A DNA stretch of 64,000 nt from Bacteroidia bacterium (GCA_030431055.1 JAUIJA010000001.1:1-64000); one strand, 5' to 3'. Positions 44,001 to 55,059 are shown, counted from the first letter of the stretch. The notes: a model not told the origin generated them from the letters alone. Translations and numbers: made by a program.

Positions 44001-45197
44001 TTAAGCTGTTTTAAGTTTTAAACGTTTCATTCTTCTCTTCACGTTAGCTTGAACTACGTAGTGATCGATTGTAGGAGCAAAAACATTCATTAATAAAATC
44101 GCCATCATAACTCCTTCTGGGTAAGCTGGATTGAATACACGAATTAAAATTGAGAATAATCCGATTAAGAATCCGTAAATGATTTTACCAGTATTTGTCT
44201 GTGAAGCCGAAACTGGATCAGTAGCCATATACACAATACCAAACGCGATACCACCTACTAACAAGTGTTGCCACCATTCAAACGCCATTAAACTATAAAA
44301 TTTACTACCCTCAGCAATTACGCCACCATCAACTAATCCGTTAAAGATTAATCCCATCACAATAGCTCCTATAGTAGCTGAAATCATAATACGAGCGCTT
44401 CCTATTCCTGTTAAGATTAAGAATAATGCTCCTAAAACAATTAACATTGTTGAAGTTTCACCCACAGAACCTGGAATGAATCCCATAAACATATCGTAAG
44501 CACTATGTGTTACCTCTTTATTTTGAGCCAATTGCCCTAAAATAGTTTCTCCAGAAATAGCATCTACTCCATTAGCTTTAGTTACACCATCAACAGCACC
44601 GTGAACCCAAACTTTATCACCCGACATCCAAGATGCCCAGTTAAAGAATAAGAATGCACGAATAGTTAAAGCAGGATTAAGAACATTCATTCCTGTTCCA
44701 CCAAATAATTCTTTACCAATAATAACTCCGAATGCAACCGCAACAGCTAACATCCATAATGGAATATCAATAGGAACAATAAGTGGCACCAACATACCTG
44801 ACACTAAATATCCCTCTTCTACTTCGTGTTTTTTAACTGTAGCGAAGATAAACTCGATACCTAAACCTACTCCATAAGAAACAAGTAACAAAGGAAGTAT
44901 TTTTTGTAAACCAACGATAAAGTTATCTACACTTAAAAAAGCAAGACCATCAAAACCATTGATTTGTCCGTTCATTTGGTAACCTGCATTAAACATTCCG
45001 AATAATAAAACAGGAACCATCGCCATAATAACCGTGTTCATTACACGCTTTAAATCGGCAGCATCTCTAACATGCGACCCAGAGTGTGTCGTCATATTAG
45101 GCATATAAAGAAAAGTATGTAAAGCGTTGAACGTTTGTTCCATTTTAGTACCGCTATACTTTTCTTTTAAATTATGTAAATTTTGTTTTAAACTCAT
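44001..45197 (-). CDS. nqrB: Na+-translocating NADH:quinone reductase subunit B
   Basis: The large membrane subunit with about ten helices, carrying FMN and riboflavin and forming the Na+ path. Segments include HSGSHVRDAADLKRVMNTVI, LVSGMLVPLIVPIDIPLW, GGTGMNVLNPALTIRAFLFF and MATDPVSA. The FMN-bearing site here reads DAISGETILG with T218, where the usual motif is SGAT, so Ala is replaced by Glu. 398 residues. Confidence 0.96.
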   Translation of the reverse strand: MSLKQNLHNLKEKYSGTKMEQTFNALHTFLYMPNMTTHSGSHVRDAADLKRVMNTVIMAMVPVLLFGMFNAGYQMNGQINGFDGLAFLSVDNFIVGLQKILPLLLVSYGVGLGIEFIFATVKKHEVEEGYLVSGMLVPLIVPIDIPLWMLAVAVAFGVIIGKELFGGTGMNVLNPALTIRAFLFFNWASWMSGDKVWVHGAVDGVTKANGVDAISGETILGQLAQNKEVTHSAYDMFMGFIPGSVGETSTMLIVLGALFLILTGIGSARIMISATIGAIVMGLIFNGLVDGGVIAEGSKFYSLMAFEWWQHLLVGGIAFGIVYMATDPVSASQTNTGKIIYGFLIGLFSILIRVFNPAYPEGVMMAILLMNVFAPTIDHYVVQANVKRRMKRLKLKTA

Positions 45198-45225
45198 TTT
45201 TTGTGATTTTAATTTCTTTAAGCGA

Positions 45226-46572
45226 TTAACCTACTTCTTTAATCATTAAGTCTAATCCTTGTCTCACAATACGCTGGTGATCTTGCTTAGAAACATCTAT
45301 AAATTCTGTTAAAGCAAAATCTTCTGGAGCTACTTCGTAAATCCCTAAAGCTTCCATTTGGTCAATATCTTTAACCAAGATTGCTTTAAGTAATTGCATT
45401 GGGTAAATATCAAGAGGGAATACTTTTTCATATTCTCCAGTTAATACAAATCCTCTATGCTCTCCGTTTGTATTGGTATTTAAATCGTATTTTTTATTTG
45501 GCGTTAAGAATGAAAACATTCCTGCTCTGTAAAAACTAAATTTCTTAGGACGCGGTAAATTCCAACCAAAGAAATCATAATCATCACCTTCTGGAATAGC
45601 CGTAACTTGGTGATTGTAAAATCCTAAAAATCCATCTTTAGAAACTTTATCACCTGTTAAAACATTTCCGCTGATAATTCTGAAATTTCCATCTTGTAAG
45701 TTTCCTGCAACAACATCGCTCATTTGAGCTCCTGAAATTACTTTTACATATGATGGTTTATCAAATCCAGTTCCTGTTAGAGCAACTGTTCTTTCAAAAT
45801 TCATTTTACCATTTACAAACAATTCTCCAATTGCTGCAACATCTTCCATTTGAATTGTCCAAACTTTCTCTCCTTTATTCAAAGGATCGATTGCTGCAAT
45901 TTGAGTTGACACTAATCCAACAGGATGTTTACCTGAAGCTTTGTGTGTTGTAACACCATCAACTGAAGGTAAAAAACTATCATTTGACCCAACTGTTACA
46001 TGAACATTTCCAGAAGTTAATTTTGTTAAAGCTATTAAACCAGCTTCTAAAGCTTCTTTTTTATCAGCTAAAGTAAAATTTAAATCACCTTCTAATGGTG
46101 CTGAATTAATTCCAGAAACAAAAATAGCTTTTGGAGTATCAGCCGAATTTGCAATAACATCATAAGGACGTTGCTTGATAAATGGCCAACAACCAGAAGC
46201 TAACAATAATTCTTTCACTTCGTTAGCTGCTAAATCTTTTGGATTCTTTTTACTATGCTCTACAGTTACATCTTGTGCATCGGCAGCGATTCTAATTTCT
46301 AAAATCACCCTTTTTTCACCACGAACAATTTCCTGGATAGTTCCGCTTACAGGAGAAACAAACTTTACAGCTTCATCGTTTTTAGAATAAAAAACAATTT
46401 CTCCAGCTTTTACTGTAGCACCTTCTTTAACAACCATTTTCGGCTTAACACCATGAAAATTGGAAGGTTTGATTGCATAGACTTTCGAGCGGGTTACAGT
46501 TGTGACGTTTTGGTCAGCTTCACCCTTCAACTTAAGGTCTAAACCTTTTTTAATTCGAATGTCTTTTGACAT
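45226..46572 (-). CDS. nqrA: Na+-translocating NADH:quinone reductase subunit A
   Basis: A peripheral cytoplasmic subunit that helps form the quinone site. It begins MSKDIRIKKGLDLKLKGEA, with the barrel-sandwich-hybrid segment VKEGATVKAGEIVFYSKND and conserved CWPFIKQRPYD and FVSGINSAPL. 448 residues from the ATG at 46572; the frame is open 14 codons further, but the promoter box at 46612-46619 lies in that stretch. First gene of the operon. Confidence 0.96.
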   Translation of the reverse strand: MSKDIRIKKGLDLKLKGEADQNVTTVTRSKVYAIKPSNFHGVKPKMVVKEGATVKAGEIVFYSKNDEAVKFVSPVSGTIQEIVRGEKRVILEIRIAADAQDVTVEHSKKNPKDLAANEVKELLLASGCWPFIKQRPYDVIANSADTPKAIFVSGINSAPLEGDLNFTLADKKEALEAGLIALTKLTSGNVHVTVGSNDSFLPSVDGVTTHKASGKHPVGLVSTQIAAIDPLNKGEKVWTIQMEDVAAIGELFVNGKMNFERTVALTGTGFDKPSYVKVISGAQMSDVVAGNLQDGNFRIISGNVLTGDKVSKDGFLGFYNHQVTAIPEGDDYDFFGWNLPRPKKFSFYRAGMFSFLTPNKKYDLNTNTNGEHRGFVLTGEYEKVFPLDIYPMQLLKAILVKDIDQMEALGIYEVAPEDFALTEFIDVSKQDHQRIVRQGLDLMIKEVG

Positions 46573-46611
46573 ATTATTGAAGATATGGTTAGTATTTAAT
46601 TTTAAAACGTG

Positions 46612-46644
46612 CAAATTTAATTAATTAGGTGATTGGTTACCAAA
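46612..46644 (-). promoter_or_regulatory. Promoter of the nqr operon with -33 and -7 elements
   Basis: TTTG (46644-46641), then 21 bases, then TAAATTTG (46619-46612) on the minus strand, about 40 bases before the nqrA ATG. The best promoter match in the window. Confidence 0.72.
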
Positions 46645-46765
46645 AATAAAGTCAGAGAATTTTATTATTTATAACTATTCTAAATTAAACTTTAACCGAA
46701 GATTTGTATAATCTTTGCATAACTACACAATAGATTTATTATTTTTACTTTTCAATTTATAAAAA

Positions 46766-48019
46766 ATGCAGAAAAAAGCTATAACTTTCTTATTATCAAT
46801 ATTTTTTGTCTTTGGATTTTCGCAAGTTCAAACAGAAACAAATCCTCCTTTTAATATAAAAACTGTTTCTTTTGTTCAAAATGGAGGAAATGTAATTCCG
46901 TTTTTTAGATTGGGAGAAAAGTTCGAACTTCAGTTTGATGATTTGTACGGAAACGAAGCCGATTATTATTACACAATTACACAATGTAACTATGATTGGA
47001 CACCAACAGCTTTAGCAAAAACTGAATATTTAACTGGAATGGATAATCAACGAATTATGAATTACCATAATTCTTACAACACACTACAAGGATATTCTCA
47101 TTATAGTCAAGCTTTTCCTAATAGATTTAATTCAATTATTAAAAGTGGAAATTACATTATTAAAATTTTCAACGATGAACAAGAACTTGTGTTTTCAAGA
47201 AAATTTATCATTTACGAAGATAAACTCGGCGTTCAATTAAACATTAGACGCTCTAGAAGCTTTGAAACTATTAATGAAAAACAAAATATTGAATTAGCCA
47301 TTAACTACGGTGATTATTACTTGCAAAACCCTAAACAAAATGTAAAAATTAGAGTGTTTAAAAATGGTGATTTCAATACTACTTTAGAAAATATTCAACC
47401 GCAATATACTATTGGTACTGAATTAATTTACAAATACAATAAGGAAACGCAATTTTGGGCAGGAAATGAATTTTACACTTTCGACACTTCAAACATCAGA
47501 ATAAACAACAATAGCGTTTCTCTTGTTAGAGCTGGTGACATTTACAGTTCAATATTGTACACAAATTATGCTCGTAAAAACAATGTTTACACTTATTTCC
47601 CAGATTTTAACGGAAATTTTTACGTTAAAAATGTTGGCGCAATAGAAGATATTAATATCGAATCTGATTATTCTTGGGTTTATTTTTCATTAAACGCTCC
47701 AGATTTTTTTGCCAACAACGAAGATGTTTACATCAACGGAATGTTTAACAACTATGCATTAGGCGAGGAAAATAAAATGGAATACAACAAAGAAAAAGGG
47801 CTTTATGAAAAAGCTTTGCTTTTAAAACAAGGTTTTGTTAATTATCAATATGTAATCGCGAATGATAAAGGCGAAATTAATCATGAAAATGCAATTGATG
47901 GGAATTTTTATTTAACCGAAAACCAATATGATGTTATAGTTTATTACAGAGGAAATAACGATCGTTATGATAGAGTTATTGGCAAAGCAAGAAACAACAG
48001 CGAAACTATACGAAACTAG
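46766..48019 (+). CDS. Type IX secretion system plug-like protein (DUF5103)
   Basis: Signal peptide (KAITFLLSIFFVFGFSQ), then beta-rich domains of the DUF5103 family (TVSFVQNGGNVIPFFRLGE, YYYTITQCNYDWTPT, RKFIIYEDKLGVQLNIRRS). This family includes the plug protein seen closing the T9SS SprA translocon on its periplasmic side. 417 residues. Its stop overlaps the GTG start of the DUF3667 gene by one base (TAGTG). The assignment rests on family resemblance. Confidence 0.82.
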   Translation: MQKKAITFLLSIFFVFGFSQVQTETNPPFNIKTVSFVQNGGNVIPFFRLGEKFELQFDDLYGNEADYYYTITQCNYDWTPTALAKTEYLTGMDNQRIMNYHNSYNTLQGYSHYSQAFPNRFNSIIKSGNYIIKIFNDEQELVFSRKFIIYEDKLGVQLNIRRSRSFETINEKQNIELAINYGDYYLQNPKQNVKIRVFKNGDFNTTLENIQPQYTIGTELIYKYNKETQFWAGNEFYTFDTSNIRINNNSVSLVRAGDIYSSILYTNYARKNNVYTYFPDFNGNFYVKNVGAIEDINIESDYSWVYFSLNAPDFFANNEDVYINGMFNNYALGEENKMEYNKEKGLYEKALLLKQGFVNYQYVIANDKGEINHENAIDGNFYLTENQYDVIVYYRGNNDRYDRVIGKARNNSETIRN

Positions 48020-49062
48020 TGGGTAGAAAAGACGCAAAATATCGCGGGACTAAATGTTTAAACTGTAACACACCATTAGATGTTAGCGAGCGATATTGTC
48101 ATTATTGCGGACAGTTAAATTCGACTAAAAAAGTTACCCTTTCAGATTTTATCGAAGAGTTTTTTTCTAACTTCTATGCTTACGATTCTAAACTTCGTAA
48201 TTCTTTCATTTCACTTTTTACTAAACCTGGAATATTAGCCAAAAGATACAATGCTGGTCAGCGTTTTACATTTGCAAATCCGTTTCGGTTATTTTTAAGT
48301 GTATCCATTATTTTATTTATAACATTTAACTTAACCGATAATTCTAGTCCAGTTACAAACAAGACCGAAAACGATCAAATAAAAGAAGCCGATAGCGTAG
48401 TTGTTTCTAATAGTTTTTTAGGCAAAAATCAACAAAAAGAACTTCTTAACTTACAAGAAGATTCTATCTACTCAAAGAAAATTATAGACGAAAACAGCTT
48501 AAATTCCTATAAGAAAACAAAATTTTACATTTTAACATTTAAAAACTATCGTCAAAAAAATCCTGACAAAGAACCAGCAGAAGCTTTCAAAAAATTAGGA
48601 TTTGAAAACACTACTTTCAACAATTTTCTTTACAACAAATCAATAACTTTTAGAACAAATGATATTGAAGAAGAAATTTTCGAGTATTTCAAAGAAAAGC
48701 TTCCTTTTCTCATCTTTATATCATTACCCATAATCACTCTTATTTTCTGGTTAGTCTTTTACAGAAAAGACCTCAACTACACTGAACACCTAGTATTTGT
48801 TTATAGTTTTTACACTTTTGTTTTTCTAGTTTTAATTCTAACTAATTTAGTAGAACTTCTTAACGAAAGCATTGCAAGCTTAATTTCTATAATCTCATTT
48901 TGCTTATTATTTCCATACTATTTATATCGTTCTTTAAGAAATTTTTATCAATTCAGCCGTTGGAAAACACTTTTAAAATTAATAATTTTACATCCATTAT
49001 TCTTTTTAATGCTAACAATAGCACTTACAATTTCATTTATTTTTGGAATTTTAATTAAGTAA
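48019..49062 (+). CDS. DUF3667 membrane protein with zinc ribbon
   Basis: An N-terminal zinc ribbon (C13, C16, C27, C30: CLNCNTPL, YCHYCGQL), a short conserved DFIEEFFSNFYAYDSKLRNS segment, then about five membrane helices. The start is GTG, with no ATG near, in a one-base overlap with the plug-like gene (TAGTG). It is in turn coupled to apaG (TAATG). Function unknown; common in Bacteroidota. Confidence 0.85.
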   Translation: MGRKDAKYRGTKCLNCNTPLDVSERYCHYCGQLNSTKKVTLSDFIEEFFSNFYAYDSKLRNSFISLFTKPGILAKRYNAGQRFTFANPFRLFLSVSIILFITFNLTDNSSPVTNKTENDQIKEADSVVVSNSFLGKNQQKELLNLQEDSIYSKKIIDENSLNSYKKTKFYILTFKNYRQKNPDKEPAEAFKKLGFENTTFNNFLYNKSITFRTNDIEEEIFEYFKEKLPFLIFISLPIITLIFWLVFYRKDLNYTEHLVFVYSFYTFVFLVLILTNLVELLNESIASLISIISFCLLFPYYLYRSLRNFYQFSRWKTLLKLIILHPLFFLMLTIALTISFIFGILIK

Positions 49063-49448
49063 TGGTAACACAAATAACTAAAGGCATAAAAATTTCAGTC
49101 TTAACTGGTTTTGAAGGAACTTTCTTCAAAAACCATAAGATTCACTATGCGTTTAGTTATGAAATCATAATTGAAAATCAAAGTAAAGATTCTGTTCAAT
49201 TAAATTCAAGACATTGGGAAATCTACGATTCACTTAATCACAAAGAAATAGTAGATGGCGAAGGAGTTGTTGGTAAAAAGCCAGTATTAAAACCAGGAGA
49301 AAAACACATCTACACTTCAGGATGCTTACTCGCTTCTCCTATTGGAGCAATGAACGGTTACTACACTATGGTAAATTTTACTTCTACAAAAAGCTTCCAA
49401 GTAGAAATCCCAACATTTAAACTAAGCGCACCTTTTGCACTTAATTAA
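49062..49448 (+). CDS. apaG: ApaG-family protein
   Basis: A 128-residue fibronectin type III-like beta sandwich. Motifs are GFEGTFFKNHKIHYAFSYEI, SRHWEIYDSLN, VDGEGVVGKKPVLKPGE and GCLLASPIGAMNGYY. ApaG is linked to resistance to cobalt and to magnesium flux and to turnover of Ap4A in enterobacteria; its molecular function is uncertain. Co-translated with the DUF3667 gene. Confidence 0.94.
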   Translation: MVTQITKGIKISVLTGFEGTFFKNHKIHYAFSYEIIIENQSKDSVQLNSRHWEIYDSLNHKEIVDGEGVVGKKPVLKPGEKHIYTSGCLLASPIGAMNGYYTMVNFTSTKSFQVEIPTFKLSAPFALN

Positions 49449-49506
49449 TTTTACTTACAAAAATCAGTCCGTTACTTTTATTACTGAAAAAACTATATTT
49501 TTTTAG

Positions 49507-49514
49507 TAAATTTG
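49507..49514 (+). promoter_or_regulatory. -7 box of pruA
   Basis: TAAATTTG, 37 bases before the ATG at 49552, in the gap after apaG. Confidence 0.5.
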
Positions 49515-49551
49515 TGCTTCAAAATTTAATAATTCTTAAATTAACAATATT

Positions 49552-51177
49552 ATGTCTAAAGGATTTTTTAATGTTCCAAAAGCTATAAACGAACCTGTAA
49601 AATCGTATGCTCCAGGAACTCCTGAAAGAGAACAAGTTTTAACCGCTTATCGTAAAATGTGGAACGAGCAAATAGACGTTCCGCTATATATAGGAAACGA
49701 AGAAATAAAAACTGGCAATACTAAAAATATGTCAGCGCCACATGACCACCAACATATAGTTGGTAAATTTCATTTGGCTGAAAAATCACATGTAGAAAAA
49801 GCTATTTCAACTGCATTAGAAGCCAGAAAAGAATGGTCGCAAATGTCTTGGGAAAACCGTGCTGCTATTTTCTTAAAAGCTGCCGAATTAATCGCTGGAC
49901 CTTATCGCGCAAAAATAAATGCTGCAACTATGATTGCGCAATCAAAAACAATTCATCAGGCCGAAATTGATGCTGCATGTGAATTAATTGACTTTTTACG
50001 TTTTAACGTAGAGTTTATGACTCAAATTTATAGCGAACAACCAACTTCTGACTCTTCAACATGGAACAGATTAGAACAACGTCCGCTTGAAGGTTTTGTT
50101 TACGCTATTACGCCATTTAACTTTACTGCTATTGCTGCTAATTTACCTGCAAGTGCCGCTATGATGGGTAATGTTGTAGTATGGAAACCAAGTGATAGCC
50201 AAGTTTTTTCTGCTAAAATTATTGTTGATATTTTTAAAGAAGCTGGTGTACCTGATGGTGTAATTAATGTTATTTATGGTGATCCTGTAATGATTACAGA
50301 TACACTTTTAGCGAGTCCAGATTTTGCTGGATTACACTTTACTGGTTCTACTCATGTGTTTAAAGATTTATGGGCGAAAATTGGAACCAATATTCACAAT
50401 TACAAAACGTATCCAAGAATTGTTGGTGAAACAGGAGGAAAAGACTTCATCATCGCACATCCATCTGCAAATGTTAAACAAGTAGTTACAGGAATTGTTA
50501 GAGGTGGTTTTGAATTCCAAGGTCAAAAATGTAGTGCTGCATCAAGAGTATATTTACCAAAAAGCATGTGGCCAGCTGCAAAAGCTCAGTTAGAAGCTGA
50601 TGTGAAATCAATGAAAATGGGATCACCTGAAGATATGTCAAACTTCTTTACAGCTGTTATCCACGAAGGTTCTTTCAACAAACTAGCTTCTTATATTGAC
50701 CAAGCTAAAGAAGACAAAGATGCTGAAGTTATTATAGGTGGAGGTTATGACAAATCTAAAGGATGGTTTATTGAACCTACAGTTATTGTAACAACAAACC
50801 CTAAATATGAAACAATGGAAACTGAATTATTTGGTCCTGTTGTTACAATTTATATTTATGAAGATGAAAAATGGAGCGAAACTTTAGAGTTAATTGACAC
50901 TACATCTGAATATGCTTTAACAGGTGCTGTTTTCAGCCAAGATAGATACGCTATTGAAGAAGCAACTAAAGCCTTAGAAAATAGCGCTGGAAACTTCTAT
51001 ATTAATGACAAACCAACAGGAGCTGTTGTAGGAAACCAACCATTTGGAGGAGCGAGAGCTTCAGGAACAAATGACAAAGCTGGTTCTATGTTAAACTTAT
51101 TAAGATGGGTTTCTCCACGAACTATTAAGGAAACTTTTGTTACTCCAGAAGATTATCGTTACCCGTTTTTGGGATAA
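49552..51177 (+). CDS. pruA: L-glutamate gamma-semialdehyde dehydrogenase
   Basis: Oxidises the proline breakdown product glutamate semialdehyde to glutamate with NAD+. It belongs to the aldehyde dehydrogenase family. The catalytic cysteine is C327 in FQGQKCSAASRV and the general base is E293 in VGETGGKDF; the NAD motif is FTGSTHVFK. 541 residues is the usual length of the mono-functional enzyme. No prolyl dehydrogenase gene is adjacent. Confidence 0.95.
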   Translation: MSKGFFNVPKAINEPVKSYAPGTPEREQVLTAYRKMWNEQIDVPLYIGNEEIKTGNTKNMSAPHDHQHIVGKFHLAEKSHVEKAISTALEARKEWSQMSWENRAAIFLKAAELIAGPYRAKINAATMIAQSKTIHQAEIDAACELIDFLRFNVEFMTQIYSEQPTSDSSTWNRLEQRPLEGFVYAITPFNFTAIAANLPASAAMMGNVVVWKPSDSQVFSAKIIVDIFKEAGVPDGVINVIYGDPVMITDTLLASPDFAGLHFTGSTHVFKDLWAKIGTNIHNYKTYPRIVGETGGKDFIIAHPSANVKQVVTGIVRGGFEFQGQKCSAASRVYLPKSMWPAAKAQLEADVKSMKMGSPEDMSNFFTAVIHEGSFNKLASYIDQAKEDKDAEVIIGGGYDKSKGWFIEPTVIVTTNPKYETMETELFGPVVTIYIYEDEKWSETLELIDTTSEYALTGAVFSQDRYAIEEATKALENSAGNFYINDKPTGAVVGNQPFGGARASGTNDKAGSMLNLLRWVSPRTIKETFVTPEDYRYPFLG

Positions 51178-51200
51178 GAACTAAGACTTAAAATAATTGA

Positions 51201-51230
51201 AAAGCGTTAGAAAATTTCTAACGCTTTTTT
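51201..51230 (+). terminator. Terminator after pruA
   Basis: AAAGCGTTAGAAA / TTTCTAACGCTTT with a T run after it, 23 bases past the pruA stop. Confidence 0.85.
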
Positions 51231-51351
51231 TATTGCATTTTAATGCATATTGAATATTTCACATTTTTTAACCTTAAATAACATTTAATATAATTTTTTG
51301 TATATTATTTTGCGAATTTACTATGCGTGCATAGTTTTTAACAATTATTCT

Positions 51352-54300
51352 ATGAAAAAAATTTTACTTGTATTAACCCTAATCTTTGGATTTACTGTAA
51401 TTCAAGCACAAGAAAAATCTACCTCAAAACATCGTTTTGATTTACTCAAAGAAAAATCTACTACCAAAATTTTATACGATAGAGTTGCACACGTTGCAAA
51501 ACTAACCGAATCAAAAGAAGAAGCTTTTAATTCTACTTATTTCAAACAAGCTTTTTACGAAATTCAGCGTTCTGATTATTTAGAGCGATTACCTGCTTTA
51601 GAAATTTTAGAAAATGAAACTAAACAAGGATTTGTTAGTAAATTAATTCCTATTTCTATTTTAGTTTCAGAGTTTGATGTTTTAAAATCTGAAGTAAGAA
51701 CAAACGGAATGTTACAATATAACAGTAACGAACAATATGAGCCTACAAGTTCAACTTTTGATTATTTTGAAACACACAAAATCGGTTTAGCTTCACCATT
51801 AATTAAACAGCTTAAAGAAACTAAAATTGATTTTGTTTTAAAAAATGATTTAATCTTCAATACTACATCAAGTCAAATTACTAAAATTGAAGCTAATTTC
51901 GACAATAAAGGTTTTATTAAGTTAAATGAAAATCAAAAAATTACGATTAATTTTAGCTCGTTAGGAGAAAAAACCGCAGAATTTAAAATTACACTGCAAA
52001 ACGGTGAAGTTTACAGTAATAGAGTAGCTTTTAAATTAACTCCAAAAGCACAACCTTTAGATTACAGTCAAAACATCTCACAAAGAGCTCCAGGAGAAGT
52101 AACAACTTTAAATTCTATCACTTCTAGTTTAACATATCAAGGATATGATGAAGTTGGAGCGCATGCTGGACAAGGTGAATTTCAAATCTTTTATGATAAC
52201 GAAGCAGGATTATTAGATAAAATAATCTTAGTATGTGATGGATTTGATCCAGCAGATGGAAGAGATGTAAGTTCAATTTACAGTTTATTAAACTACGGTG
52301 ATCCTTTAGAGAATCTAGGAGACAATGTTCGTGATTTAGGATACGATGTAGTTGTATTAAACTTTCCACAATATACAAGACCTGATGGAATAACAAATAT
52401 TGATGGCGGTGTAGATTATATTCAACGTAATGCAAGAGTTATGATGGAATTAATCAATTACTTAAACGCAAATAAAGTTGGTAACCAAGAATTAGTAATT
52501 ATAGGTCCAAGTATGGGAGGATTAATCTCTCGTTATGCACTTCGCTTTATGGAAATGAACGGAATGGATCATCAAACAAGATTATGGCTTTCTTTTGATT
52601 CTCCACATTTAGGTGCAAATGTTCCTATTGGGATGCAACACATGTTCAATTATATTGCTTATGATGGAGATATTGCCGATTTAACCGTTCGTGCAATTGT
52701 AGAATCAATGTTGAAAAGTCCTGCAGCAAGACAAATGCTAATCGATCACATGGAAGGACACTTAGTATCAACTGCTGTTGATGAAACAGATTTTAACCAA
52801 ACAACCTCGGCGTTATTACCAGCAGGTCATCCAACTTATAGAAATGCTTTCCAAACCGAATTAAACACTATGGGATTCCCACAAAACTGTAGAAAAATTG
52901 CTATTTCTAATGGCGCAGGAAACGGTACTATGACTGGAAATCCTGGTTTAGCAATTCTTTCAGAACTAGATGTTCCTGACAGCTCAGGTTTTACTAGAGC
53001 ATTATTGGATTTAAATTTTACACCGGCAGCAAATGGAAACATAAGAGTAAGTAGAATTAGAAAACAAGCATGGACATTCTTCTGGTTAACCATCGGAACA
53101 GGACAAACCAATGCACGTTCTTTTAGCTATACAGCTGGCTTAGACTCTGCTCCTGGTGGCTTGTTCAATTTAGAAAGTTTAGCTGCAGATGCTGGAAGTA
53201 ACCCGACATTAGATAGATTTTTAAACGCCATGGCTTTAAAAGTTTTTAGTTTTATTCCGGCAAGAAGTTCACTTGGTGTAACGAGTACAAATGATTGGTA
53301 TGCTAACTTAAACGCAAGTAGCGGAAGTCCGTTTGATGCGTTTTATGTTCCTACGACAAATGAAGATCACGTAACTTTAACAGATAACAATGTTGCTTTT
53401 GCAATGGATGAAATTGTAAAAAACATTCAATTAAAATGTGATGTAATAACAACTTGGAATGGAAGCTCTTGGGATAATGGTTTACCAGCTTCAGATAAAC
53501 AAGTAGTTTTCAATGGAAATTACACTTCTTCTTCAGATATTGAAGCGTGTTCAGTTACCGTTAACGGAACTTCAGTAGTAAACTTTTTATCGGGTCACGA
53601 CTTAACCGTTCGTGGTGCAATTGATGTTGTCGCTGGAGCCGAACTAATCATGGAGGATAATGCTAATATTTATCAAATTGAAGAAATTGCTAATTCAGGA
53701 AGCGTAACTATAAAAAGAAATATTGACACTAAACGATTGGATTATATCGGTTGGTCTTCTCCTGTTGCTAATCAAAACTTAAAAGCGTTTTCACCAAATA
53801 CAATTGATAGTCGTTTTTATGAATATATTCCAACTGGAACAACAACACCAACAGCTTACAACAGTGTTGATCCAAATGCAAATGATTTTGCTCAAGCTAA
53901 AGGATATTTAATTCGTGCATCTAATAATTACCCAACAACATTAACTGCTTGGGAAGGAACTTTCAACGGAACACCACACAATGGTAGAATTAATCCTAAC
54001 ACAATTTATGGCGGCGTAGGTTTAGGCTTTAACTTAGTTGGAAATCCTTATCCTTCTCCATTAAATATTCAAGAGTTAATTGACGGAAACGTTAACACTA
54101 TTGATGGTACAATTTATTTCTGGACAAACACAAATGCTCCTGTTGGCGGAGTTTATACTTTAAACAATTTCGCTACTCGAAACTTAACAGGAGGAACTGC
54201 TGCCGTAAACGGAACTTTAATCCCTGATACTTATGTGCAAACTGGTCAAGGTTTTTATGTAAATTCTTTGGTAACTGGTCCGGTGTATTTTACAAACAGT

Positions 54301-55026
54301 ATGCGAAATAAAGTGAGTAATAACCAATTTATAAATAGAACTTCAAACGTAACTTCTACGGAAGAAAGTCATAAATTTTGGTTAAACTTATCAGAAAACG
54401 GAAATCCGCATAACGAAATTTTAATTGGTTATGTTTCTAATGCAACTAATGAACTTGATTTTGGTTACGACGGAAAATTATTTAACAATGGTTCTTCTGC
54501 ATTATATTCTTTAGCTAGCGATGAAGAATTGGTAATTCAAGGAAGAAGTTTGCCATTTTCAAATGAAGATATAGTTCCACTTGGTTTTAAAACAGCACAA
54601 TCTGGAATGTTTACAATTTCACTAGGAAATATTGAAGGTTTATTTAATGATAATCAAGAAATTTATTTAAAAGATAAAGTTACAAACGCAATTATTAATC
54701 TACAAAACAGAGATTATTCTTTTATTGCAAACGAAGGAAACACAAACAATCGTTTTGAAATAATCTTCAAAAAAGAAACAAAAGAAATTGAAAACACTGA
54801 CAATCAAATATTAGTTTACGGAAACAATAACCAACTAATTTTTAACAGTACGGAAAATAAAATTCATTTAATTGAGGTTTATGACACTTTAGGAAGATTG
54901 TTATTTTCTAAATCGAATATCGATTCGAATACATTTAAAACAAACTCCATTTTAAAATCTAATTCGGTAATTTTAATCACCATTACCGATGTGTTTAATA
55001 ATCAAATAAAAACCAAAGTGTTATAT
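51352..55026 (+). CDS. Secreted lipase-like protein with T9SS type A sorting domain
   Basis: A 1225-residue exported protein; the ATG at 51352 directly precedes a signal peptide (KILLVLTLIFGFTVIQAQ). After a long N-terminal region comes an alpha/beta-hydrolase domain (about 270-500) with the nucleophile elbow IIGPSMGGLISRY, S387, and an upstream KIILVCDGFDPADG strand. A middle domain has beta-helix-like repeats (VTVNGTSVVNFLSGHDLTV), then a beta sandwich, then the type A sorting signal (IEVYDTLGRLLFSK). It was probably exported through the outer membrane by the type IX system. Substrate not established. Confidence 0.85.
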
Positions 55027-55027
55027 T

Positions 55028-55059
55028 AAAAAAAAAAGCCCCAAAATTGGGGCTTTTTT
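55028..55059. terminator. Bidirectional terminator between the T9SS gene and rsmG
   Basis: AGCCCCAA-AA-TTGGGGCT (55037-55054) flanked by A and T runs, placed between convergent genes. Confidence 0.85.

Noticed and set aside
52124..52435. 103-codon minus-strand frame rich in His and Leu inside the lipase-like gene
   Set aside because: It is antisense to a well-supported gene and its composition reflects the opposite strand only.
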